From an uncultured Lachnospiraceae bacterium (GTDB lineage: Bacteria > Bacillota > Clostridia > Lachnospirales > Lachnospiraceae), in NCBI GenBank assembly GCA_947068385.1, contig CAMTBF010000073.1:1-11116 (forward strand): 11,116 nucleotides of DNA. The letters are read 5' to 3'. Positions 1-6,575 of this stretch are shown in pieces. Below the pieces are notes generated by a model. It worked only from the letters and a program-made list of their open reading frames with translations, was not told where the DNA came from and made no database searches. Position 1 is the stretch's first letter. Every line of letters starts with the position of its first letter. The translations under genes were made by a program, and so were the position numbers.

Positions 1-366
1 TTCCTCCAGCACGTGTTCCTTATCCACCTGATCCGCCCATCTTGTCTTCAACTGCAGTTTTGCATATAAATGCTTATTTGCATAGAAAAGATCCAGCATC
101 TCAAATACCTTATCCAAAGAGCCGTCCTGCGCTCCTGCCCTGTGTTCCACGACTGGCGCTTCCTCCAGGATCCGCGTTATGTCCGCAACATTTACCTGCA
201 GAACATCTGCGATTTTAGAAAGCATTTCCAGTGTGATGTTATTTGTCCCGTTCTCGATACGGGCATACTTTTGCCGACTGACCCCAATCAAATCGGCAAT
301 CTGCTCCTGTGTGAAGCTTTTCGCACATCTCAGCGCTTTGATGCGCGCTCCCAGCAATTCGTTCAT
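1..366 (-). CDS. XRE-family helix-turn-helix regulator, partial (3' end outside window)
   Basis: A DNA-binding regulator of the Cro/C1 (XRE) type, probably a repressor. The reading frame is open from ATG at 366 to the window edge (122 residues, no stop), so the gene is truncated by the window. Residues about 5-60 form a typical HTH_3 domain with the pattern TQEQIADLIGVSRQKYARIENG and the helix LEMLSKIADVLQVNVADI. The remaining 60 residues are acidic and amphipathic, as in antitoxin-like or ImmA/IrrE-partnered regulators, but the partner gene is not visible. The ribosome binding site GGAGG lies 7 nt before the chosen ATG; an in-frame ATG two codons upstream sits too close to it. Base composition is clearly more AT-rich than the neighbouring tetR and RND genes, which may mean acquisition by transfer. 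The DNA-binding fold is secure; the biological role is unknown. Confidence 0.9.
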   Translation of the reverse strand, partial: MNELLGARIKALRCAKSFTQEQIADLIGVSRQKYARIENGTNNITLEMLSKIADVLQVNVADITRILEEAPVVEHRAGAQDGSLDKVFEMLDLFYANKHLYAKLQLKTRWADQVDKEHVLEE

Positions 367-401
367 AGGCATTCCTCCAGAACATTCCTTCTACTATCTA
401 C

Positions 402-427
402 ATTATCATCAAAAGAAATATTGTCAA
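402..427 (-). promoter_or_regulatory. Probable sigma-A promoter of the XRE gene
   Basis: On the minus strand a perfect -35 TTGACA lies at 427-422. The best -10 match, GATAAT at 407-402, gives a spacer of only 14. An alternative TAATGT (405-400) with an upstream TGA, resembling an extended -10, gives a spacer of 16. The -35 is convincing; the exact -10 is uncertain. Confidence 0.5.
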
Positions 428-432
428 GCATT

Positions 433-452
433 ATGTTATGTTTTCATAACAT
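433..452. promoter_or_regulatory. Palindromic operator upstream of the XRE promoter
   Basis: A perfect inverted repeat, ATGTTATG / CATAACAT, with a 4-base A/T loop lies 5 bases upstream of the -35. The size and position fit an XRE-type operator, so autoregulation by the adjacent regulator is the simplest reading. It has no following T-run on either strand and is AT-rich, so it is not a terminator. Confidence 0.55.
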
Positions 453-477
453 TATTATTCATATTCTCTCTATTTTG

Positions 478-1113
478 TTACATCTTTGTACAGAGCTCCC
501 CCATGATTCCCTGGTACACAAAGGGCCGCAGGGACTGGGCATCCATCCGGAAGCAGTCCTTTGTGGCGATCTCCATCATATAGGACAGCAGGTGGGAAAA
601 GACGCAGTGTATCATGTATTCGATGGGCAGGTCCCTGCGGATCGCCCCCCGCTCCACCCCCTGCCGCAGGATCCGACCGAACACGTTCACCGGGCGGTAC
701 GGCGCGAACTCCTCCGCGTTCATCTTCTCCCGGATCATCCGGTTGAACTCGGAGTTGCTGGTCATGGCATGGACGAACCGCAGAAAGCCGTGGCTGCAGT
801 GCCCCTTTTTCTCCACCATGTCCAGCAGGAAATCCAGCTGTTCTCCAAAGTCCGCCTTTGCCTCCAGCTGCTCCTCCAGCCAGCCGAACATCCACCGAAT
901 CTGGCTCACCACGGCGCAGGCCACGATCTCATCCTTCGTGTCGAAGTATTCATAGGCCGTCCCCTTGCCGATCCCGGCCCGCTCCGTGATGGTGGAGACA
1001 CGCATGTCTTCCATGTCCATCCCCTCCTCCAGCAGCTGTATCACCGCCTCATACATCTGCCGCACCTTCGGCGGCACATGCCCGATTTCCTCCAGTCCCG
1101 TAATCCTTCCCAT
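478..1113 (-). CDS. TetR/AcrR-family transcriptional regulator
   Basis: A one-component repressor of the TetR family (211 aa, usual size). The N-terminal HTH spans about residues 20-65 with the family pattern VSTITERAGIGKGTAYEYFDTKDEI (two helices, then the GTAYEYF recognition region). Residues 70-205 form the helical, variable ligand and dimerisation domain; the ligand cannot be read from sequence. The start ATG at 1113 has AGGAG about 11 nt upstream, slightly long. The gene lies 139 bp downstream of the RND transporter on the same strand. No promoter or terminator is evident between them, so it is probably the second gene of that operon. TetR proteins often control a neighbouring efflux gene, and the inverted repeat on the transporter promoter (5796-5819) is the obvious candidate target. 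Family assignment is firm; target and ligand are inferred. Confidence 0.93.
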   Translation of the reverse strand: MGRITGLEEIGHVPPKVRQMYEAVIQLLEEGMDMEDMRVSTITERAGIGKGTAYEYFDTKDEIVACAVVSQIRWMFGWLEEQLEAKADFGEQLDFLLDMVEKKGHCSHGFLRFVHAMTSNSEFNRMIREKMNAEEFAPYRPVNVFGRILRQGVERGAIRRDLPIEYMIHCVFSHLLSYMMEIATKDCFRMDAQSLRPFVYQGIMGELCTKM

Positions 1114-1135
1114 GCTTCCGCTCTCTCCTTTCCCC

Positions 1136-1178
1136 CCCGGCCATACCTTCTTTTGGGGCTTCTTTTCCCGGCCATACC
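1136..1178. repeat. 12-bp direct repeat in the RND-tetR gap
   Basis: The 12-mer CCCGGCCATACC occurs at 1136-1147 and again at 1167-1178. The 8-mer CTTCTTTT occurs at 1147-1154, 1159-1166 and 1233-1240. It could be a local duplication; no function is evident. Confidence 0.6.
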
Positions 1179-1252
1179 GGCAAAGCAGGCGGCAGCCCGG
1201 TGCACTTCCTGTGTCCCCTGGCCGCCGCCCGACTTCTTTTCACGCAGAACCG

Positions 1253-4200
1253 TCAATCCTTCTCCGTCAATTCACCGTTCCCCCGTCTCCTGTCCCGGAT
1301 GAACACGTCATAGATACAGGGGATGACCACCAGCGTCAGCAAAGTGCCGTAGGTCAGCCCGCCGATGGTGACCACGGCCATGGGCCTGGCCATCTCTGAG
1401 CCCATGTCCTTGCTGAACACCATGGTGGACAGGGCCAGTATGGTGGTCAGGGCGGTCATCAGCACCGGGCGCAGCCTGGTGCGGCCCGCGGTGAGGATCG
1501 CCTCCCGCTTCTCCATCCCGCCCTCCCGCAGCTGGTTCATATAGTCGATGATGACGATGCCGTTGTTCACGATGACCCCCGCCAGCATAACGAAGCCGAT
1601 CATGGCGATGACGCTGACCTCGCTGCCGCTGACATACAGCCCCAGGAAGCCTCCCGTAAAGGCCAGGGGGATGGTGAACAGGATGATGAAGGGCGAGAGC
1701 AGCGACTGGAACTGGGCCACCATGATCAGGTACATGAACACGATAGCCAATACCAGCATCAGCACCATCTGCTCCATGGCGTCCTGGATGGTCTCGTTCT
1801 CCCCGGAGAACACCAGCTGATAGCCCGCGGGCATCTCATAGTCCGCCAGCTTCTCCTCCACGTCCCCGGCCACCAGGCCCACGTTGTAGCCCTCGGCGAT
1901 GGCCGCGGAGACGGAGATGTACCTGGTCTGGTCCGCCCGGCTGATGGAGGAGAGGGCCTCCGTCATCTCAAAGGAAGCGATGTCGGACAGAGGCACCTTC
2001 ACGCTCTCGCCCTCCTCGCCTGTGCCGTCTATCTCCAGCTTCTTCACCAGCTCCCTGGTCAGCTCGATGTCGCTGCCGCTCATGACGTACACGCTGTAGT
2101 CCTTCTCATCGGCCACCAGAGTGGTGGCGCTGCTGGCCTCCGCCAGCCTGACGTAGAGCTGCTGGTACACCTGTGCCACGGTAAGGCCGTAGTGCACCGC
2201 CTCTCCCCGGTTGACGGTGATGCGCAGCTCCTCGTCCGCGTCCTCCAGCCCGTCGTTGACCTCGGCCGTGCCCTCCACGCTCTCCACGATGGCTGCCACC
2301 TCCTCGGCGATGCGCCGCAGGGTATCCAGGTCGCGCCCCCGCACCTGCACCACGATGCCGCTTCCGCCCATGGCGCTCATGTCCATGCTGGAGGTGTCCA
2401 CGGTGATCTCGGCCTCCAGCCCTGCCGTCTTCTCCTTGATGATGCGGCCGATCTCCTCATTGCTCATGGTCTTGTCTTCTCTGGTCACCACATAGACCGA
2501 GGCGCTGTTGGTGCTGCCGCCCCCGCCCCCCAGCAGGGCCATGTTGGAGCTGCTGGTCATGGCGCCCACGTTGGACACGTCCTCGATGGAGCGGATCGCC
2601 TCCACCACCTGATCCGTGACCTCCCCGGTCTCCTCCAACGTAGCATCCTCCGCCAGCGCCACGTTCACCGTCAGCTGGGTAGAATCCATGTCCGACATAA
2701 AAGCCGTACCGTTGGTGAACGCCAGCGCCACACTGGCCGCCAGCAGCCCCAAGGTCAGGACGAACACCAGGGGCTTCACCCGCAGGGCGCCCCGCAGCAG
2801 CTTCTCATAGCCCCGCACCAGGCCGCCGAAGATTTTCCCCTCCTTCTGCTCCTTCGTCCGCACCAGGAGCTTGGAGGACATGGCCGGAACCACCGTCAAA
2901 GCAATCACAAGGCTTGCCAGCAGGGAGTAGGCGATGGTCAGGCCCATGTCCACGAAAAGCTGCCTTGTGATGCCCTCGGTGAACACGATGGGCAGGAACA
3001 CGCACACCGTGGTCAGGGTGGATGCCAGGATGGCCCCGGCCACCTCTCTGGCCCCCTCTATAGCCGCCTCCTGCACGGAGCGCCCCTCGCTGCGCATGCG
3101 GTAGATGTTCTCTATGACTACAATCGAGTTGTCAACCAGCATGCCGATGCCCAGGGCCAGCCCCGACAGCGAGATGATGTTCAGGGTCACGCCGCTGAAG
3201 TACATGCACACGATGGCCGTCACCAGGCTCACCGGGATGGAGAACGCCACCACCATGGTGGGCCTTAAGTCCTTCAGGAATATGATCAGGATCAATATGG
3301 CCAGCACTGCGCCGAAGAGAATATTGTTGATGATGGAGTCCATCACCAGGTCGATGTAGATGCCCTGGTCCATCAGGGTAATCAGGGACAGATCCGCATT
3401 CTCCTCCATCATCTCCCCGAAGCGCTCCGCCAGCCTGTCCGACACCTCGCCGGTGGAATACCCGGTCTGCTTCTGGATGGTCAGCATGACCCCGGCGCTG
3501 CCGTCCACATTGGCATAGATTTCCCCGGAATTGTCCGTGTAGAACACATCCGCCACATCCCCCAGGGTGATCACGGGCACGCCGTCCATATGCAGATCCA
3601 TCAAGGGCAGCGCCTGGAGCTCCTCCACGGTGGAGGGCTTGTCGCCCACCCGCACCATGTAGCTGATGCCCTCCTCCGTCACATAGCCCGCGGGCATGGA
3701 GAAGTTCTGGGCGGTGAGCAGCCCCTTGATGGTGTCCACCGTGAGCTTATCCGTCATGTCGGCCTGTTCGTAGGCATTCTCCTTGGCCTCCGCAAGCTGT
3801 TCCTCGCCCTCCTCCAGCTGCTTCTCGGCATCCTCCAGCTGCTTGGCCGCATCGTCCATCTGCTCTAAGCCGCTTTTGATCTGCTCCTCGCCGCTGTCCA
3901 GCTGGGTTTCGGCCAGCTCCAGCTGATACTCTCCCATGGAGATGGTGGCCTTGCCGTTGGCGAATTCTATCGCCGCGGTCATCTGGCCCTTCTCGATGGC
4001 CACAAGTCCGGCGTTGATATCGTTTATGGCCTTGGACAGGTCGGTGACGTTCTGGCTGGCCAGGACAGCGTTGATCTGGGCCACGTATCCCTCATAGCCC
4101 AGGCCGTTGGTCAGGGCCGTCAGGGAGGTCTGCATGCCTTCGTATTGCTCCAGCAGCTCACAGACCTGGGGGGAGAGCATCTGCCCCGCCGCCATCTCGC

Positions 4201-5596
4201 AGGCCCCCAAAGCCGTGCCCACCGTAGTCGCCAGCGCCTGTGCGTTCTCCTGCAGGTTCTGCACCGACTCCTGCAGCCGCTGGATGATTTCCTGCATGGC
4301 ATCCGGATTGGTCAGGGCATCCGGAGGAATCTGGATATCCAGGCCGGGGCACCAGGAATCCAGCGCCAGGGCGGCATTGATGATCTGGGCCATCTGCTCG
4401 TCCGTGGATGCCAGCAGCTCCAAAGCGCCATTCCCGATAAACTCCTGGCGCAGCTGTTCGATATTGTTCCTGGACCCGGACATGGCCTCCACCGCCCCGA
4501 CGATCGCCCCCAGCGATTGCTCGTCCATGCCGCCCTCCTGGAGGATTCCCACCAGCGTCCCCAGGGACTCGCCCCATGCGGTCATGTATTCCGTATATCT
4601 GGCCGTATAGCCGCCGCCCAGCAGCCGCTCCAGCTCTCCCCTGTTCTCCTGAATCGGGCCAAGGCTGGAAGCCATCTGCTGCAGCCCGTCGTTCAGCTGC
4701 TTGGCCGTGGCCAGGTTGGTCTGGATCTCCTCCAACTGGGCCTTTGCGCTCAACAGGGAATTCTTCTGCACCGCCAGCTGGTTGTTGATAGCCTCCTGCT
4801 GGTTCTCCAGCTCCGCCTTGCCGTTCTCCAGCTCCGCCTTGCCATCCTCCAGCTCCTTCCTTCCGTTGGCAAGCTCCCGCTGGCCGTCCAGAAGCTCCTT
4901 CCGCCCGTCCTCCAGCTCCGCCTTGCCGTCCTCCAGTTCCTTCCGCCCGTCCGCCAGCTCCTCCTCAGCATCCTTCATCTTGTCATCGATAGCGGCGAAT
5001 ATCTTCTCATTGACAGCATCCACCTTATCCTGGCGGATGATGACATTCACGCTCTCCTCCAGCAATCCCGTAGCGCTGACGCTGGCCACGCCCTCGATGC
5101 TCTCCAGCTCCGGCATGACCTGATCCTGGACATATGTACTGATCCGGGCATTGTCCATGCCCTCCACCCCCACCGCCGCAATCATAACCGGCAGCATATC
5201 AGGATTCAGCTTCATGATAATAGGATTCCCGATAGAATCGTCCCAATAACTCTTGATCTGGTCCAAACTCTCCCGAATCTCCAGCGAAACCGCATTCATA
5301 TCCGCAGTCTGAGCAAACTCCAAAATAACCATGGAATAGTTCTCATTAGAAACAGAACTGATGCTCTCGATATTGCTGACCGTAGCCATGGAAGCCTCCA
5401 CCGGCTGAGTAACAGCCATCTCCACAGTCTCCGGACTAGCCCCCGGATAAGTAGTCATAACAATAACATAAGGAAGACTAATGCTAGGCAACAAATCCGT
5501 GGTCATCCGAGTAAAAGACACCACCCCCAGCACGATGGCCAGCACCACCCCCACCAACACCGTATAAGGCTTCCGCACACTGAATTTCGAAATCAT
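1253..5596 (-). CDS. RND-superfamily efflux transporter (HAE1/AcrB type) with large coiled-coil insertion
   Basis: A proton-driven multidrug or amphiphile exporter of the cytoplasmic membrane, 1447 aa against about 1050 for AcrB. TM1 is at about 11-30, TM2-6 at 754-905, TM7 at 943-960 and TM8-12 at 1276-1432, with two large extracytoplasmic loops. TM4 has GMLVDNSIVVIENI: the first Asp of the AcrB D407/D408 pair is kept (D822), the second is Asn (N823). TM10 has VIVNNGIVIIDY, with Asn (N1344) where AcrB has K940; such changes are common in HAE1 proteins of Firmicutes. Residues about 205-612 are an insertion absent from AcrB, made of two heptad arms around a helical core, placed by remembered alignment in the first docking-type subdomain. 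The start ATG has AAGGAGG 5 nt upstream. No membrane-fusion or outer-membrane partner gene is adjacent. A TetR gene follows. The first 100 or so codons are more AT-rich than the rest. The substrate is unknown. Confidence 0.94.
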   Translation of the reverse strand: MISKFSVRKPYTVLVGVVLAIVLGVVSFTRMTTDLLPSISLPYVIVMTTYPGASPETVEMAVTQPVEASMATVSNIESISSVSNENYSMVILEFAQTADMNAVSLEIRESLDQIKSYWDDSIGNPIIMKLNPDMLPVMIAAVGVEGMDNARISTYVQDQVMPELESIEGVASVSATGLLEESVNVIIRQDKVDAVNEKIFAAIDDKMKDAEEELADGRKELEDGKAELEDGRKELLDGQRELANGRKELEDGKAELENGKAELENQQEAINNQLAVQKNSLLSAKAQLEEIQTNLATAKQLNDGLQQMASSLGPIQENRGELERLLGGGYTARYTEYMTAWGESLGTLVGILQEGGMDEQSLGAIVGAVEAMSGSRNNIEQLRQEFIGNGALELLASTDEQMAQIINAALALDSWCPGLDIQIPPDALTNPDAMQEIIQRLQESVQNLQENAQALATTVGTALGACEMAAGQMLSPQVCELLEQYEGMQTSLTALTNGLGYEGYVAQINAVLASQNVTDLSKAINDINAGLVAIEKGQMTAAIEFANGKATISMGEYQLELAETQLDSGEEQIKSGLEQMDDAAKQLEDAEKQLEEGEEQLAEAKENAYEQADMTDKLTVDTIKGLLTAQNFSMPAGYVTEEGISYMVRVGDKPSTVEELQALPLMDLHMDGVPVITLGDVADVFYTDNSGEIYANVDGSAGVMLTIQKQTGYSTGEVSDRLAERFGEMMEENADLSLITLMDQGIYIDLVMDSIINNILFGAVLAILILIIFLKDLRPTMVVAFSIPVSLVTAIVCMYFSGVTLNIISLSGLALGIGMLVDNSIVVIENIYRMRSEGRSVQEAAIEGAREVAGAILASTLTTVCVFLPIVFTEGITRQLFVDMGLTIAYSLLASLVIALTVVPAMSSKLLVRTKEQKEGKIFGGLVRGYEKLLRGALRVKPLVFVLTLGLLAASVALAFTNGTAFMSDMDSTQLTVNVALAEDATLEETGEVTDQVVEAIRSIEDVSNVGAMTSSSNMALLGGGGGSTNSASVYVVTREDKTMSNEEIGRIIKEKTAGLEAEITVDTSSMDMSAMGGSGIVVQVRGRDLDTLRRIAEEVAAIVESVEGTAEVNDGLEDADEELRITVNRGEAVHYGLTVAQVYQQLYVRLAEASSATTLVADEKDYSVYVMSGSDIELTRELVKKLEIDGTGEEGESVKVPLSDIASFEMTEALSSISRADQTRYISVSAAIAEGYNVGLVAGDVEEKLADYEMPAGYQLVFSGENETIQDAMEQMVLMLVLAIVFMYLIMVAQFQSLLSPFIILFTIPLAFTGGFLGLYVSGSEVSVIAMIGFVMLAGVIVNNGIVIIDYMNQLREGGMEKREAILTAGRTRLRPVLMTALTTILALSTMVFSKDMGSEMARPMAVVTIGGLTYGTLLTLVVIPCIYDVFIRDRRRGNGELTEKD
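3782..3910 (-). other. Second coiled-coil arm of the RND insertion
   Basis: Residues about 563-605 of the transporter show heptads such as KQLEDAE, KQLEEGE and EQLAEAK. This is a predicted amphipathic helix that could pair antiparallel with the first arm (residues 211-267). It ends just before the conserved porter sequence LTVDTIKGLL resumes. Confidence 0.7.
4796..4966 (-). repeat. 21-bp tandem repeats coding for the first heptad arm of the RND insertion
   Basis: Eight consecutive degenerate 21-bp units encode the seven-residue motif (K/A)EL(E)DG(K/R), residues about 211-267 of the transporter. Several units are nearly identical in DNA, for example the two copies of AELENGK, so the array could change length by slippage. 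The same DG-containing heptads are familiar from extracytoplasmic parts of MMPL and YhgE/Pip-like proteins of Firmicutes. Confidence 0.85.
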
Positions 5597-5639
5597 ATAG
5601 ACCTCCTTAATGAAGCACTCCTAAAACGCTCCAGTTTCC

Positions 5640-5670
5640 GGAAGAATGCCCGCACTCTGGGCATTCTTCC
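5640..5670. other. Perfect 12-bp inverted repeat (hairpin) in the RND leader
   Basis: GGAAGAATGCCC at 5640-5651 and its exact complement at 5659-5670 surround a 7-base loop. It lies about 35 nt upstream of the RND ribosome binding site in the predicted 5' untranslated region. No T-run follows on either strand, so it is not an intrinsic terminator. It may be a leader hairpin affecting stability or translation, or part of a larger repeated element. Confidence 0.8.
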
Positions 5671-5764
5671 ATGCGAGACTGGCGAGCAAGGCGAACTTGT
5701 TCGCAAGCCGAGCCTAGAAGTTCTTGGCGGGCGTCCTTTGGCCGCCTAGAACTTCTTCTCGCAT
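5671..5764. other. Three-way-junction inverted-repeat element in the RND leader
   Basis: An outer helix pairs ATGCGAGA (5671-5678) with TCTCGCAT (5757-5764), perfect 8 bp. Inside it and abutting it is a 15-bp helix with one mismatch, 5716-5730 with 5742-5756. A third, shorter helix GCGAAC/GTTCGC lies at 5691-5704. Together they can fold as a three-way junction in RNA of either strand; the minus strand is the one expected to be transcribed from the promoter at 5796-5824. I do not recognise it as a known riboswitch. It could equally be a dispersed intergenic repeat of this lineage. Confidence 0.65.
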
Positions 5765-5767
5765 TCT

Positions 5768-5779
5768 GACCAGCTGGTC
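5768..5779. promoter_or_regulatory. 12-bp perfect palindrome near the RND transcription start
   Basis: GACCAGCTGGTC is a perfect palindrome lying about 10-20 bases downstream of the predicted RND start site. It could be a second protein-binding site or an apical element of the leader. The function is unproven. Confidence 0.4.
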
Positions 5780-5795
5780 GGTTTTTCCATTCCCG

Positions 5796-5819
5796 ATTGT
5801 ATGCCCTGAATCATACAAT
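5796..5819. promoter_or_regulatory. Operator-like inverted repeat over the RND promoter
   Basis: ATTGTATG (5796-5803) and its exact complement CATACAAT (5812-5819) flank 8 bases. The site covers the -10, the whole spacer and one base of the -35, so a bound protein would exclude RNA polymerase. The length and symmetry suit a TetR dimer. The TetR protein encoded downstream is the likely ligand-controlled repressor. That pairing is inference. Confidence 0.7.
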
Positions 5820-5824
5820 GTCAA
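5796..5824 (-). promoter_or_regulatory. Sigma-A promoter of the RND-tetR operon
   Basis: On the minus strand TTGACA (5824-5819) and TACAAT (5801-5796) are separated by exactly 17 bases, an almost consensus vegetative promoter. Initiation is expected near 5789, giving a leader of about 190 nt before the RND start codon. A promoter this strong fits a gene held off by a repressor. Confidence 0.82.
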
Positions 5825-5855
5825 TAACCGGAATCTGTTGTTTTTCTAAAAATTA

Positions 5856-5891
5856 TATAAAAAGAGCCGCACACCCTCTCAGATGTACGGC
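5856..5891 (-). terminator. Intrinsic terminator after sigH
   Basis: Just after the sigH stop, an 8-bp stem (minus strand GCCGTACA / TGTGCGGC, one G-U pair) closes a 10-base loop. TCTTTTTATA follows it. It separates the cysE-to-sigH transcription unit from the RND promoter. Confidence 0.85.
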
Positions 5892-5900
5892 CCTCCCCAC

Positions 5901-6518
5901 TTACAGCATCTTCCTAATCTTCGCCTTCAGCCTCTGCAGGGCATTGTCCGTGGCCTTCTCGTCCCTGCCCAGCACTCTGGCGATCTGGCTGTAGCTCATG
6001 CCTGTCATATACAGGTCCAGCACCTGCTTCTCGAATTCGCTCAGCTCCTCCTCGATGGCCTTCTCCAGATAGGCCACCCGCTCCTTGTCCAGGAACATCT
6101 CCTCCGGGTTCAGCTTGGTGGTGTCCGCCAGGAGCTCTGCCAGCCGCGGGCCTTCCCTGTCGTCCCCGGCCGCCTCCCCGTCCAGTGGCACATAGGTGTT
6201 CAGCGGCACATGCTTCTTCCGCTTGGAGGCCTGCACCGCCGTATACATCTGGCGGTTGATGCACAGCTCCGCAAAGGTGCTGAAGCTGGCATCCCGGCCC
6301 ATGTCATAGTCCCGCACGGCCTTGAACAGCCCTATCATGCCCTCCTGGATCAGATCCTCGCTGTCCGCGCCCAGGATGAACATGGATTTCGCCTTGCTGC
6401 GCACCAGGTTCTTGTATTTGTCACAGATATAGTCCATGATGGGAGTCTCTCCCCGGCGCAGCCGGTCGATCAGCTCCCCGTCGCCATGCTGCCTGTAATT
6501 CTCATAACGCTCACCCAT
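5901..6518 (-). CDS. sigH: RNA polymerase sporulation sigma factor SigH
   Basis: An alternative sigma factor (Spo0H) that directs RNA polymerase to transition-state and early sporulation promoters. The 205-aa product aligns well with B. subtilis SigH (218 aa) from memory. Region 2 covers about residues 33-103, with GADSEDLIQEGMIGL (2.1-2.2) and FAELCINRQMYTAV (2.3-2.4), followed by the KHVPLNTYV signature. Region 4 covers about 155-203, with the -35-recognising HTH YSQIARVLGRDEKATDNALQ. The ATG at 6518 has GGGAGGAG about 8 nt upstream. It lies 57 bp after rlmB, the place where B. subtilis has yacP and then sigH; yacP is absent here. No separate promoter is obvious, so expression probably depends at least partly on read-through from upstream genes. 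A clear terminator follows. Confidence 0.95.
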   Translation of the reverse strand: MGERYENYRQHGDGELIDRLRRGETPIMDYICDKYKNLVRSKAKSMFILGADSEDLIQEGMIGLFKAVRDYDMGRDASFSTFAELCINRQMYTAVQASKRKKHVPLNTYVPLDGEAAGDDREGPRLAELLADTTKLNPEEMFLDKERVAYLEKAIEEELSEFEKQVLDLYMTGMSYSQIARVLGRDEKATDNALQRLKAKIRKML

Positions 6519-6575
6519 GTCCCTGACTCCTCCCCGACACGCCGAAGCAAAAAGCGCCGCTCTGAAAAACCGCTC

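Noticed and set aside
70..1302. 410-codon plus-strand open frame spanning the XRE and tetR genes
   Set aside because: It runs antisense to two recognisable regulators and across their promoter and operator; no motif.
2192..3268. 358-codon plus-strand open frame
   Set aside because: His/Gly/Gln-rich shadow of conserved RND membrane segments; no plausible domain.
4145..5749. 534-codon open frame antisense to the RND gene
   Set aside because: It is a low-complexity Leu/His/Gln-rich shadow of the heptad-repeat coding DNA, with no family motifs; the minus-strand frame is a clear RND protein.
5640..5779. Insertion sequence or MITE with terminal inverted repeats
   Set aside because: There are inverted repeats but no flanking target-site duplication and no transposase; kept instead as a structured leader or repeat candidate.
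5796..5819. MerR-type activator site
   Set aside because: MerR operators usually sit in 19-20-bp spacers; the spacer here is the optimal 17, which suits repression rather than activation by twisting.
6519..6575. Terminator or attenuator between rlmB and sigH
   Set aside because: Only short imperfect stems (AGCG/CGCT) before TTTTT; too weak to call.
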